Positions 28,550 to 37,406 are shown, counted from the stretch's first letter. The stretch: 46,489 nucleotides of DNA from Merismopedia glauca CCAP 1448/3 (GCF_003003775.1 NZ_PVWJ01000027.1:1-46489), one strand, 5' to 3'. Numbers and translations are program-made. Notes: generated by a model from the sequence alone, not told the origin.

Positions 28550-29587
28550 ATGGAAATCAACGATCCATTTCTACACATACCAGTGGTGGAAACAGCTATA
28601 GAACGCGATCCATTGGTTGTCTCTCCCCAAACCAGTTTATCGTCCGCGATCGCCTTAATCTACAATAGCCGTAGCTCTAGCTGTTTGTTAGATGAAGAGA
28701 CACTCAAGTCAGATTTTGAACCAGCCTCTAATTGTGTGTTAGTCATCCAAGCAGGAGAATTGGTAGGGATTTTGACAGCAAGGGACATTGTTCGCCTTAG
28801 TGTCGCCGAGACTGACTTCCAAGCCGTAGCTGTAGAAGAAGTGATGGCGCATCCAGTAGTAACTCTGTCTCTAGCAGCTTTTGAAGATCTATTTGCGGCG
28901 GTTTTTTTGTTGAGAAGGTATCGAATTCGTCATTTACCCATCGTAGATGATGAAGGTCAAGTCATCGGGGTGGTTTCTCCAGAAAGTATCCGTCGTAGTT
29001 TACATCCAGCTAACTTACTCAAGCTGAGAAGAGTAGCAGATGTCATGAGTACAAACGCCATCCACGCACCGATGTCAGCATCAGTCTTCACCATTGCTCA
29101 ACTGATGGTAGAACATCGCATTAGCTGTGTGGTGATTACCCATACCCAAACAGATAAGTCTTTATCTGGAGAACGAATTCCTGTCGGAATTATTACAGAA
29201 AGAGATATTGTCCAATTTCAGGCTTTAGGGGTCAATATGAATGGCGTTCGGGCGCAAGATGTCATGAGTACCCCTCTATTTCTGTTACATCCAGAAGACT
29301 CTTTGTGGAAAGCACACCAGCAAATGCAGCAACGACGAGTGCAAAGACTCGTCGTTTCTTGGGATTGGGGAAAAGGATTAGGGATTTTAACCCAAACTAG
29401 TCTCTTGCGGATTTTCGATCCTGTGGAAATGTATGGAGTGATCCAAAGTTTGCAGCGTACAGTTGAGCAATTACAATCTGAAAAATTTCAACTACTGCAA
29501 GATTATCAAACTCTATTGGTTGAAGGAAGAAGGGAGATGACAAAGACACGGGAAAAAAGCGAAGATATAGCCCCAAAATTGCCATAA
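28550..29587 (+). CDS. Four-CBS-domain protein with C-terminal coiled coil
   Basis: 345 aa. Two Bateman modules (CBS 1-2 at about 5-150, CBS 3-4 at about 158-290; MSTNAIHAPMSASV and MSTPLFLLHPED mark two domain starts) are followed by FDPVEMYGVIQSLQRTVEQLQSEK, a coiled coil. In cyanobacteria exactly this arrangement usually forms the sensory front of large PAS/GAF histidine kinases. Here the kinase is missing and the frame ends in a Lys/Glu-rich tail partly encoded by repeat-like sequence. It could be a truncated kinase or a free nucleotide sensor. Confidence 0.88.
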   Translation: MEINDPFLHIPVVETAIERDPLVVSPQTSLSSAIALIYNSRSSSCLLDEETLKSDFEPASNCVLVIQAGELVGILTARDIVRLSVAETDFQAVAVEEVMAHPVVTLSLAAFEDLFAAVFLLRRYRIRHLPIVDDEGQVIGVVSPESIRRSLHPANLLKLRRVADVMSTNAIHAPMSASVFTIAQLMVEHRISCVVITHTQTDKSLSGERIPVGIITERDIVQFQALGVNMNGVRAQDVMSTPLFLLHPEDSLWKAHQQMQQRRVQRLVVSWDWGKGLGILTQTSLLRIFDPVEMYGVIQSLQRTVEQLQSEKFQLLQDYQTLLVEGRREMTKTREKSEDIAPKLP

Positions 29588-29679
29588 CTACTTCGTTGCC
29601 TCCCATTGCCCCTCTCATGCTAAAGTTATACCATTTTCATTAGATTTCTTGCATAAATACTACAATTGTTAGTTGAGTC

Positions 29680-29712
29680 AAGGAAGAAGGAAGAAGGAAG
29701 AAGGAAGAAGGG
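29680..29712. repeat. Heptamer short tandem repeat (AAGGAAG)n
   Basis: Almost five perfect copies of AAGGAAG between the four-CBS gene and the DUF2993 gene. Same family as 3150-3188 and 32296-32343. Confidence 0.85.
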
Positions 29713-29795
29713 ATCGATTTCTCAAATACTTTTGCCAGAGATCTTTGGTATTAACCATGAAATTAAAGACCAAGGCAGCTTATTCCTCATGCTTC

Positions 29796-30602
29796 TTAAT
29801 TGCCTGATTTAGCATTTTTGGGAATATCTTCAATTTGAGCATAACCACTAAACACCAAAGTTTCACCTTGGGTTTCTAAACGGTTAATCCGCAGAGTGAC
29901 TCCATCGAGGTCAAATTTATCTAAATCCACCATATTATTCAAAATCTCTCCTAGAGCTTCTGTCAGGGTTTGAGAAATGTCTCGAAATGACTCTGGAATT
30001 GCTTCAGCTTCAAATTGCTGTTCTGTAAACGAGATGCGACGGCGACGTTCTACGCTGATGGTAGATGTCAGACTCACAGGTACAGTTTTACCCTTGCCTG
30101 TAACTACTTCAGAGTCAATCCGTACACGGTTATTTTCTAAAAGCTGTACCTTAATTTGAGTAAAAGAAACTGTTTCGCCCTCAAAAATCTCATCTAAAGC
30201 CGGAATAGATAAATTTTCCAGTTTTTTCTTGACTAATTCAGCTTCAAAAGAACGATTTAAGTCAGCTTGAGTGAGTACGACTTGAGCGATCGCTTGGGTA
30301 GGTTGTTTCAGTCGCAATTGACCGCCGAGGACTGAGCTAAAATCGATTGAAACCGCATCAGTCTCAAAAGACATCTCCTCCACCCGAAAATCACGCCGAA
30401 TGACTAAACCAGTACCGCTCATTTTGAAGCTGTCAATACTACCTTGGAGCAACTTGCTAGAGGGAAAACAGCGCACCTGGACTTCTACTGACTCACTGGC
30501 AGTGAATAAGTGGCGAATAGTCGTGCTAGCTACATTGTTGAGGAGTTTCTCCCCCCAATCTGTACCCTGCTGGTTTTTTAGACCTGTAAGACTGCCGAAC
30601 AT
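29796..30602 (-). CDS. DUF2993 (LmeA-like) domain protein
   Basis: 268 aa. It shows the DUF2993 layout seen in many cyanobacteria: FGSLTGLKN start, amphipathic beta-strand repeats (VEVQVRCFPSSKLLQGSIDS, TQADLNRSF) and the ending RINRLETQGETLVFSGYAQIEDIP. No signal peptide is evident. The mycobacterial relative LmeA is a phospholipid-binding envelope protein; the fold suggests lipid binding, but the role in cyanobacteria is unknown. The gene stands alone, convergent with the four-CBS gene. Confidence 0.85.
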   Translation of the reverse strand: MFGSLTGLKNQQGTDWGEKLLNNVASTTIRHLFTASESVEVQVRCFPSSKLLQGSIDSFKMSGTGLVIRRDFRVEEMSFETDAVSIDFSSVLGGQLRLKQPTQAIAQVVLTQADLNRSFEAELVKKKLENLSIPALDEIFEGETVSFTQIKVQLLENNRVRIDSEVVTGKGKTVPVSLTSTISVERRRRISFTEQQFEAEAIPESFRDISQTLTEALGEILNNMVDLDKFDLDGVTLRINRLETQGETLVFSGYAQIEDIPKNAKSGN

Positions 30603-30874
30603 ACTGCGATCGCGCCAGAAAGTTTATTCATAATTTGTAACAAAAATTTTTGTCTCTTAGCAATATTTCCCTCATCTCAGACAAGAATAGTCTTTTGATC
30701 GTACTTCATGTACCCAAAAAAATCTGGAAATCGCAGCGTCTCAGCATCTCAGTATCTTCCCATCTTCCTATCTCTGGGTCTTTACGTTCCCCATCTTGGC
30801 ACGATCAAACGTAACTTCAGTGATACTATGCCCCTTTTCGCGATAGAGTAAAACGAGATAAGGAGTTGTGACTA
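30603..30874. other. Intergenic region before thiE
   Basis: Divergent promoter region of the DUF2993 gene and thiE. It holds pyrimidine-rich imperfect ATCTTCC/CATCTC repeats. I looked for the CUGAGA and ACCUGAUC elements of a TPP riboswitch and saw none. Confidence 0.5.
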
Positions 30875-31975
30875 ATGGGTGAAAAACACAGCCAGGGAAA
30901 ATTTACCCAGCCTGCTGTTTACCGCATTTTGGATGCCAACTTAGACCGAGCTAGGGAAGGCTTGAGAATAGTCGAGGAGTGGTGTCGTTTCGGTCTGAAC
31001 AGCACTCAATTAGCCAGTCAGTGTAAAGATATGCGTCAAGAGTTAGCCGCATGGCATAGCTCGGAAATGCGCGCTTGTCGGGATACAGCAGCAGATCCAG
31101 GTACGGATCTCACTCACCCCCAAGAAGAACAACGCTCTAGTGTTGAAAATTTGCTTCAGGCTAATTTGTGTCGAGTTGAAGAAGCTTTGCGGGTATTGGA
31201 AGAGTACAGCAAGCTATACAATTCCCAAATGAGTGCAGCGATCAAGCAAATGCGTTATCAAGTTTACACCTTAGAAAGTGACTTGCTAGCTTACAAACGT
31301 CACCAACAACTATTGCGATCGCACTTATACTTGGTCACTTCACCTGTAGAATCATTGTTTAGCGTCGTGGAAGCCGCCTTACAAGGAGGATTGAGTATCC
31401 TTCAGTATCGAGATAAGACGGCTGATGACAGTATCCGGCTCAGTTATGCCCAAAAACTACGCCAAATGTGCCGTCACTACAATGCCCTATTTATTGTTAA
31501 CGATCGCGTCGATTTAGCAATGGCTGTTGATGCTGATGGGGTTCATTTAGGACAACAAGATATCCCCATTGGTTTAGCTAGGCAAATTTTAGGTCCTCAA
31601 CGAATTATAGGGCGTTCGACCACTAATCCTGAAGAAATGCAAAAGGCAATCCAAGAGGGTGCTGATTATATTGGGGTGGGTCCCGTTCACGAAACTCCTA
31701 CTAAAGCTGGTAAAACTGCTGCTGGATTGTCCTATGTCCGCCATGCGGCAGAAAATTGTCCGATTCCCTGGTTTGCCATTGGGGGAATTGATATGAATAA
31801 CCTAACAGAAGTTTTGAAATCGGGTGCTGACAGAGTTGCTGTGGTGCGAGCAGTTATGGAAGCTCAGCAACCCACTCTAGTCACCCAATATTTTCTCTCC
31901 CAATTGAACCGAATTCAAGCTTTACGGAGTATTGAAGCTCAAGCTAGTAAAAATCATGCTCAACCAGATAGATGA
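30875..31975 (+). CDS. thiE: Thiamine-phosphate synthase with N-terminal ThiD2-like domain
   Basis: 366 aa. The first 140 residues (YRILDANLDRAREGLRIVEEWCRF...) are the helical domain found on cyanobacterial ThiE. The TIM-barrel synthase follows (about 150-350), with LYLVTSP, LQYRDKTAD, FIVNDRVDLA, DGVHLGQQD and IGVGPVHETPTK, covering the substrate and magnesium sites. It joins HMP-pyrophosphate and thiazole phosphate to thiamine phosphate. GGAG lies about ten bases before the ATG. Its end overlaps thiS by 20 bases, so the two are coupled. Confidence 0.96.
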   Translation: MGEKHSQGKFTQPAVYRILDANLDRAREGLRIVEEWCRFGLNSTQLASQCKDMRQELAAWHSSEMRACRDTAADPGTDLTHPQEEQRSSVENLLQANLCRVEEALRVLEEYSKLYNSQMSAAIKQMRYQVYTLESDLLAYKRHQQLLRSHLYLVTSPVESLFSVVEAALQGGLSILQYRDKTADDSIRLSYAQKLRQMCRHYNALFIVNDRVDLAMAVDADGVHLGQQDIPIGLARQILGPQRIIGRSTTNPEEMQKAIQEGADYIGVGPVHETPTKAGKTAAGLSYVRHAAENCPIPWFAIGGIDMNNLTEVLKSGADRVAVVRAVMEAQQPTLVTQYFLSQLNRIQALRSIEAQASKNHAQPDR

Positions 31976-32177
31976 AATCAGCCTCCAAATCAACGGCAAT
32001 CCTCAAACCTGCTCTCATCAAACCACTTTGCCCCAATTATTAACTGATTTAGGAATTAATCTGCGCTTGGTGGCGGTAGAATACAATGGAGAGATTCTAC
32101 ATCGTCAATTTTGGGAACAAACGGAGATAAAAGAAGGCGATCGCCTAGAAATTGTCACAATTGTCGGCGGCGGCTGA
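31956..32177 (+). CDS. thiS: Sulfur carrier protein ThiS
   Basis: 73 aa from the ATG at 31956, within the end of thiE. Ubiquitin-like fold with the essential C-terminal Gly-Gly (ends IVTIVGGG), which is adenylated and thiocarboxylated to donate sulfur to the thiazole ring made by ThiG. The overlap gives fixed stoichiometry with thiE. An earlier TTG would add eight residues but is unlikely. Confidence 0.95.
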   Translation: MLNQIDEISLQINGNPQTCSHQTTLPQLLTDLGINLRLVAVEYNGEILHRQFWEQTEIKEGDRLEIVTIVGGG

Positions 32178-32180
32178 ATT

Positions 32181-32282
32181 ATACCAAATTCCTAAATGTC
32201 TGCTAAATATGGTTGACACTTCAGACGCGGAGACACGGAGACGCGGAGCTTGATATGTAGCCAGATTAAATGAAATTGGTAT
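32181..32282. repeat. Possible MITE-like element after thiS
   Basis: About 102 bases bounded by ATACCAAATT on the left and AAATTGGTAT on the right, imperfect inverted ends resembling those of the elements at 35651 and 43960. Inside is a GGAGACGCGGAG-type direct repeat. It starts three bases after the thiS stop. No gene inside. Confidence 0.45.
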
Positions 32283-32295
32283 TATATAGTCATTA

Positions 32296-32343
32296 TTCCT
32301 TCTTCCCTCTTCCCTATTCCTTCTTCCTTCTTCCTTCTTCCTT
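32296..32343. repeat. Heptamer short tandem repeat (TTCTTCC)n
   Basis: Six to seven imperfect copies of the heptamer between thiS and ychF, the same family as the repeats at 3150 and 29680 in opposite orientation to the latter. Confidence 0.8.
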
Positions 32344-32449
32344 AAAATAGTTTCAAAGCCTTGAAAGAATAAATGTTAAATTAGATGTTTGGTAAAGTTG
32401 TGCCAACTTTTCCGCAAATACTTGCTTGAATTTTTTATTTTAAAGTCAA

Positions 32450-33541
32450 ATGCTCACAGCCGGAATTGTTGGACTCCCCAATGTTGGAAAATCTACCCTA
32501 TTTAACGCTTTAGTTGCTAATGCTAAAGCTCAAGCTGCTAATTTCCCTTTCTGTACGATTGAACCGAATGTAGGTGTCGTTGCTGTACCAGACAAGCGTT
32601 TAGAAGTACTCGCCAAAATCTCTCAATCTGTCCAAATTGTCCCCACAAGAATTGAGTTTGTCGATATTGCTGGTTTAGTCAAAGGTGCTAGTCAAGGAGA
32701 AGGATTAGGAAATAAGTTTTTATCGCATATTCGAGAAGTTGATGCGATCGTTCATGTAGTACGCTGTTTTGAAAATGATGACATTATCCATGTAGCTGGT
32801 TCTCTCGATCCAATCAGAGATATTGACATCATTAAATTAGAGTTAGGTTTAGCCGATTTAGATCAAATAGAACGCCGAATTGAACGCACTAGAAAAACAG
32901 CGAAAACGAGCAAAGATGCTCAAATAGAATTAGCAGCTTTAGAAAAAATTAGTGTAGCTTTAAACGAAGGCAAACAGGCTAGTACCGTTAGTTTGAACGA
33001 GGAAGAAGCTCCTTTAATTAAACCTTTAGGACTCTTAACTGCCAAACCTGTAATTTATGCCGCTAATGTCTCTGAAGAAGACTTAGCTACAGGTAATGAA
33101 TGGGTAGCAAAAGTGAAAGAAATGGCGGCTCAAGAAGGAGCGCAAGTTGTCATTATTTCGGCTCAAGTTGAATCAGAATTAGTGGAATTGCCACCTGATG
33201 AAATTGCCGAGTTTCTATCAAGTTTGGGCGTGGAAGAAAGCGGTTTAAAATCTCTAATTAGAGCTACCTATCAACTATTAGGATTACGGACATATTTTAC
33301 CAGTGGTCCGAAAGAAACTAGAGCATGGACTATCCACTGCGGAATGTTAGCACCCCAAGCTGCTGGAGTGATTCATACTGATTTTGAACGAGGTTTTATT
33401 CGAGCAGAAACCGTTGCTTATCAAGACTTAGTTACTCATGGTTCGATGAGCGCAGCCAAAGAAAAAGGATTGGTACGCAGTGAAGGAAAAGAATATACAG
33501 TGGAAGAAGGCGATGTCATGTTATTTAGATTTAATGTCTAA
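32450..33541 (+). CDS. ychF: Ribosome-associated GTPase/ATPase YchF
   Basis: 363 aa, the standard length. G1 loop GLPNVGKST (8-16), switch region DIAGLVKGASQGEGLGNKFL, a coiled-coil insert (EQIERRIERTRKTAK-like) and a C-terminal TGS domain (RTYFTSGPKETRAWTIH). YchF/EngD/Ola1 is a universal P-loop protein that prefers ATP, binds ribosomes and affects stress responses. It stands alone here, preceded by repeat sequence. Confidence 0.97.
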   Translation: MLTAGIVGLPNVGKSTLFNALVANAKAQAANFPFCTIEPNVGVVAVPDKRLEVLAKISQSVQIVPTRIEFVDIAGLVKGASQGEGLGNKFLSHIREVDAIVHVVRCFENDDIIHVAGSLDPIRDIDIIKLELGLADLDQIERRIERTRKTAKTSKDAQIELAALEKISVALNEGKQASTVSLNEEEAPLIKPLGLLTAKPVIYAANVSEEDLATGNEWVAKVKEMAAQEGAQVVIISAQVESELVELPPDEIAEFLSSLGVEESGLKSLIRATYQLLGLRTYFTSGPKETRAWTIHCGMLAPQAAGVIHTDFERGFIRAETVAYQDLVTHGSMSAAKEKGLVRSEGKEYTVEEGDVMLFRFNV

Positions 33542-33620
33542 CTAGATTACGATTTTTAATATTGCTCATGAAGCAAGTGGTTGAGTTGATGGGAAAGTTA
33601 TTTTATATTAGGTAGCAATC

Positions 33621-34604
33621 ATGGAAATATTTAATAATTCATCTCCTTTTAATTTTGACAAAATTAACAATCGTTTGAAGGAGGAAAGGGGCAAATTAGG
33701 TCGTGTAAATGTACTACTGGTTGGGAAGACAGGTTGTGGAAAAAGTACATTAGTTAATGCTGTATTTGGTAAAAATATGGTAGCTGTCGGTGTAGGAAAA
33801 CCCGTCACTCAAGGTTTTGAAGAAATTAGGGATGTATCAAATGGAGATAAATCCTCTATTTTAGGGCTTTTTGATTCTAAGGGTTTAGAATTAGAAGGGA
33901 AAGAATATGAATCAATACTTGAGAAACTTGAGAAATTCATCCAGCAAAAAGCTGATAATGTAGATTCAAAAGATCATATCCATATTGCATGGCTTTGTAT
34001 TGACGAAGGTTCTCGCAGAGTTCAAGAGGCAGAAATCCGCGCTGCAAGGATGTTAGCTAAATATATGCCTGTCATTGCTGTAATTACAAAGTCGTATCGT
34101 GATAAATCTCAAGAATACGATCCTGTTACTCAACAAGAAAGGCAGGTTAGTTTTAAGGAAAGAGTAGTAGAACTTTTACCAGTAGTTAAGGAAGTAGTTC
34201 GAGTCAAAGCTATATTAGAGGAAGATGATGATGGAAAAGAGTCACCACCAAAAGGTTTGAAAGATTTGGTTGAAGCAACAGTCAGATTAATACCTGATGC
34301 TCATAAAAAAGCTTTTATCGCAGCCCAAAAAGTTGATTTAAGTAAAAAAGCTGCTAACGCACGTCTTACAACAGTGGGATTTGCACTACTAGCAGGAGGA
34401 GCGGCAGTAGCACCTGCAAACCTTGCCCCCCCTGGAGGACATGCAGTTTTATTAGTTACTGAACAGGTAACAATGTTTGCTTCTATTTCGCTAATTTTCG
34501 GACTCGATATAGCTCGATATAGATATAGTCTTTCTAAATACTCTCATAACAAGTGTAATAGGTGGAAGTATTGCAACTTTGACTGGACAGGAAATATTTC
34601 GTAG
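33621..34604 (+). CDS. Era/YcjF-like GTPase, frameshifted (N-terminal part)
   Basis: 327 codons as read. P-loop G35-K-T-G-C-G-K-S42, switch II LFDSKGLE (about 83-90), G4-like TKSY, then the start of a C-terminal DUF697-like membrane-active helical region (TTVGFALLAGGAAVAP...FASISLIFGLDI). From about codon 298 the frame turns to non-homologous YRYSLSKYS. The cause is visible: CTCGATATAG is duplicated head to tail (34503-34512 and 34513-34522), adding 10 bases. Removing one copy joins GLDI to DIVFLNTLITSV in the other frame, restoring a protein of about 392 aa ending at 34806. A truncated product may still be made. GTPases of this kind may act at membranes; role unknown. Confidence 0.8.
   Translation: MEIFNNSSPFNFDKINNRLKEERGKLGRVNVLLVGKTGCGKSTLVNAVFGKNMVAVGVGKPVTQGFEEIRDVSNGDKSSILGLFDSKGLELEGKEYESILEKLEKFIQQKADNVDSKDHIHIAWLCIDEGSRRVQEAEIRAARMLAKYMPVIAVITKSYRDKSQEYDPVTQQERQVSFKERVVELLPVVKEVVRVKAILEEDDDGKESPPKGLKDLVEATVRLIPDAHKKAFIAAQKVDLSKKAANARLTTVGFALLAGGAAVAPANLAPPGGHAVLLVTEQVTMFASISLIFGLDIARYRYSLSKYSHNKCNRWKYCNFDWTGNIS
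34503..34522. repeat. 10-bp tandem duplication causing a frameshift
   Basis: Two exact adjacent copies of CTCGATATAG, followed by a partial third (ATATAG). Because 10 is not a multiple of three, the duplication shifts the GTPase reading frame by one. Slippage at such a repeat is easily reversible. Confidence 0.85.
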
Positions 34605-34806
34605 AATTATCGAATTAATTCCTGGTGCTGGAGTTGTAGCGAGTGGGGCAGTAGCATCCGCAACAGCATCTACTATTACAACTATTATGGGTATGGCATA
34701 CACTGCTACGTTAGAAGCCACTTTGAAAGTTAACTCAAATCCTTCATCAGACCAAATTGCAGAAGCCTTCAAGGAAGAGCTTAGAAACAGGAATTGGCAG
34801 TTTTAA
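34513..34806 (+). pseudogene. C-terminal part of the frameshifted GTPase gene
   Basis: An open frame after the duplication reads LDIDIVFLNTLITS, VIGGSIATLTGQEIFRRIIE and then LIPGAGVVASGAVASATAST, a hydrophobic Gly/Ala-rich region typical of DUF697-type C-termini, ending RNRNWQF at 34806. No good start codon or ribosome site is present, so it is the detached tail of 33621-34604 and not a separate gene. Confidence 0.75.
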
Positions 34807-34977
34807 ATTAGGATATTGGCACACAATTACCAAATATTTTCAGCTTGCTACAACAAACCAGTACGACATGATTTGTTAGTGTTATTAGTTTGTGGGAAAT
34901 ACAAATTAAGAATCTGTTGGGAAAGCTTTCACTTCATCAATCGTTACAGAGTATTTATAAATTTAGGAGATTACAAC

Positions 34978-35226
34978 ATGAATACAGTTGAACAAATCTA
35001 TGAATTAGTGAAAAATTTGCCAGAGAAACAAGCCAGCGAAGTTTTAGATTTTGTCGAGTTTCTGAACCATAAAGCACAGCTTAATTCTAGATCTCAATCT
35101 CAAGTAAAAATCCCAAAAGGCACACTCACAGGACTAAGGGGAATTGCTAAAATTTCTGGTACTCCTCCTACAGATGAAGAAATAAGAGAAGAATATACTG
35201 ATTATTTGATGGAAAAATATCAGTAA
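34978..35226 (+). CDS. Antitoxin, DUF2281-like
   Basis: 82 aa from the ATG at 34978, eight bases after TAGGAGA. The start MNTVEQIYELVKNLPEKQASEVLDFVEFL is the DUF2281 signature, a small helical domain common in cyanobacterial antitoxins. The C-terminal half, disordered and acidic, would wrap the toxin. The stop TAA shares its last base with the ATG of the PIN gene (TAATG), the classic antitoxin-toxin coupling. The stretch 34807-34977 between the broken GTPase gene and this start contains nothing recognisable apart from this promoter region. Confidence 0.85.
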   Translation: MNTVEQIYELVKNLPEKQASEVLDFVEFLNHKAQLNSRSQSQVKIPKGTLTGLRGIAKISGTPPTDEEIREEYTDYLMEKYQ

Positions 35227-35651
35227 TGAAAGTTCTAATTGATACTAATATTATTTTAGACTCGATCTTAGAACGCGAGCCATTTGTAGGAGCAGCAATA
35301 ACTTTATTTGAGATGGTTGAAAGAGAAGAAATACAAGGATATATTGCGGCTACAACTGTAACCAATATTTTCTACATTGTTAGAAAAGCTCAAGGTAGAG
35401 AATCTGCTTTACAAGCAATTGACCGGATTTTAATCGGTTTTAAAATTTGTCCTGTCAACCATTCTACGATCGCAGAGGCTTTGAATAGTAATCTGAAAGA
35501 TTTTGAGGATGGAATTCAGTTGGCTTGTGCAACACTTAACCAACTTGATGCAATTGTGACTCGCGATATTTCTGACTTTTTAGGAATTAGTTTACCAGTA
35601 TTATCAATTCCTCAATTACAAATACGACTATCTCAACTAGGGGAATGCTGA
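35226..35651 (+). CDS. PIN-domain toxin (VapC-like ribonuclease)
   Basis: 141 aa. PIN acidic residues are in place: D6 in LIDTNIILD, E94/D95 in DFEDGIQLA and D114/D117 in TRDISDF, which should hold the metal for RNA cleavage. With the one-base overlap to the DUF2281-like protein it forms a type II toxin-antitoxin pair. The final base of its TGA stop is the first base of the MITE-like element at 35651-35768, so the insertion may have set the present C-terminus. Confidence 0.9.
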   Translation: MKVLIDTNIILDSILEREPFVGAAITLFEMVEREEIQGYIAATTVTNIFYIVRKAQGRESALQAIDRILIGFKICPVNHSTIAEALNSNLKDFEDGIQLACATLNQLDAIVTRDISDFLGISLPVLSIPQLQIRLSQLGEC

Positions 35652-35768
35652 TACCAAATCCGCATAGAGAACCCCTTTTTACGCTGGCGGTTGAAACCGC
35701 AGCTATACAAACGAAGTCCGCCTGCGCGGACTAAAAAATCAAGAGTATTTTCAAACTGGATTTAGTAT
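35651..35768. mobile_element. MITE-like element, copy 1
   Basis: 118 bases with inverted ends ATACCAAATCCG (left) and TGGATTTAGTAT (right). Inside are two hairpins, GCGGTTGAAACCGC and AGTCCGCCTGCGCGGACT. No coding capacity. A longer second copy is at 43960-44100. It sits exactly at a gene end and may act as a terminator. Confidence 0.75.
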
Positions 35769-35840
35769 GATTAGTGAAATTGGACTCGGAGGCGAATGAG
35801 ATACTTCGCCCCCTGAACTCTCCGCGCCTTCTACGGCAAA

Positions 35841-37313
35841 TTAGCTCAATACCCAGTTAACTAAAGTCCTTACAGGATAACCAGTGGCTCCCGTGGAGTT
35901 GTAGCCGTTGTCTTTATCCGTCCAAACTGGTCCTGCAACGTCTAGGTGCGCCCAAGGGGTTTTTTCGACAAACTCCCTCAAAAACAGCGCCGCAGTAATC
36001 GAACCGCCAGGACGAGGACCTGTATTTTTCATATCTGCTAAGTGAGATTTCATGCCTTCAAAGTATTTTTCGATTAAAGGCATCCGCCAAATCTTTTCTC
36101 CAGCTTGTTCGCTAGCTTGCAACAGTTCGGAGGCAAGGCTATCATCTGGACTCCACAACCCAGCTACATTATCTCCCAAAGCAATTACACAAGCACCAGT
36201 CAGGGTAGCTAAGTCTACCATTGCATCTACCCCTAATTTGTCGGTGAATACCAAAGCATCAGCTAAAGTAAGTCTTCCTTCAGCGTCAGTATTATTGACT
36301 TCGATGGTTTTGCCATTGGAAGCTTTGAGGATATCTCCTGGATGCAAAGCCCTACCACTAATCATGTTTTCGGTGACAGCGCTGATGAAGTGAACTTCTA
36401 CGTCTGGTTTGAGTTGAGCTATAGCTTTGGCTGCACCTAAAGTCGCTCCAGCACCTCCCATATCTGTCTTCATCATTTCGATGCCACTACCAGCCACCTT
36501 GATATTTAACCCGCCGGAATCGAAGGTTAAACCTTTCCCAATGATGGCTAATTTCCGTCTAGGAGTCCCTTGGGGCTTGTAGGTAAGGTGGATGAACTTG
36601 GGAGGTAAATCGGAGGCTCTAGCGACTCCCAAGAAGGCTCCCATGCCTAATGCTTCACATTCTGCTTGTTCGAGAATTTCTAGCTCTAGCTGATGGTCTG
36701 AAGCTAAGGCTTGAGCCGTAGCAGCCATAGTTTCTGGGGTGCATTCATTGGGAGGTGCAGCCACTAGTTCCCTTGCTAATATTACCCCACTACAGATAGC
36801 TTCAGCTTTTTGGATCGCATCCTCTTGACTTCCTAAACCCAATAAATCGATGGTTTGGGGGTAGTCTCCAGTTTCATCTGGTTTAGACTTGAAGCGATTA
36901 TCTTGATGCAATCCCAAGATTATGCCTTCTGTCAGGGCTTCAGCCACTTTTTCGGGTACTTGTTCCCCTGTAGGTAGACTAATAGCTACAGTTTGACACC
37001 TTTCTTTTTTAGCCTGTTTGGCGATCGCTGCGCCAGCACGTCTGAGTCTATCTAAATTAAATCCCTCAGTTTTGCCCAAACCGACTATCGCTAATTTCCG
37101 AATCGGGCTATCTTTAGCTAACCGAGTGATCGAGATACTATCAGATTTACCCTTAAAATCTGCCTCAGCGATTAACTCACTAATTCCATTTCCGACTCGG
37201 CTTTCTAGAGTTACTAATTCACCACTTAATTCTAGTTGCTCTTCAAAAAAGCCAATAGCTAATAGAGTACCTTGCCAATCTTGAAGAGAAGTATTACTTG
37301 AGATTACTTTCAT
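35841..37313 (-). CDS. pepA: Leucyl aminopeptidase PepA
   Basis: 490 aa, peptidase family M17. Metal and catalytic residues are visible: K260 and D265 in [10 protein letters not shown]284 in KTDMGG, D343 and E345 in NTDAEGRL, with R347 as the bicarbonate-site arginine. It is a cytoplasmic hexameric zinc or manganese aminopeptidase for peptide turnover; homologues can also bind DNA. ATG at 37313. Single gene, convergent with the PIN toxin. Confidence 0.97.
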   Translation of the reverse strand: MKVISSNTSLQDWQGTLLAIGFFEEQLELSGELVTLESRVGNGISELIAEADFKGKSDSISITRLAKDSPIRKLAIVGLGKTEGFNLDRLRRAGAAIAKQAKKERCQTVAISLPTGEQVPEKVAEALTEGIILGLHQDNRFKSKPDETGDYPQTIDLLGLGSQEDAIQKAEAICSGVILARELVAAPPNECTPETMAATAQALASDHQLELEILEQAECEALGMGAFLGVARASDLPPKFIHLTYKPQGTPRRKLAIIGKGLTFDSGGLNIKVAGSGIEMMKTDMGGAGATLGAAKAIAQLKPDVEVHFISAVTENMISGRALHPGDILKASNGKTIEVNNTDAEGRLTLADALVFTDKLGVDAMVDLATLTGACVIALGDNVAGLWSPDDSLASELLQASEQAGEKIWRMPLIEKYFEGMKSHLADMKNTGPRPGGSITAALFLREFVEKTPWAHLDVAGPVWTDKDNGYNSTGATGYPVRTLVNWVLS

Positions 37314-37406
37314 AGTCAGTTAAATATTTGCCCAAACCAACAAGGACGAATTTATATGATAGCTGCTGTGGATTTACATTTGATATTTCCTCTTGCCTCT
37401 TCCTTC

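Noticed and set aside
30700-30874. TPP riboswitch before thiE
   Set aside because: The characteristic CUGAGA and ACCUGAUC-type elements are not present; the leader is pyrimidine-rich repeat sequence.
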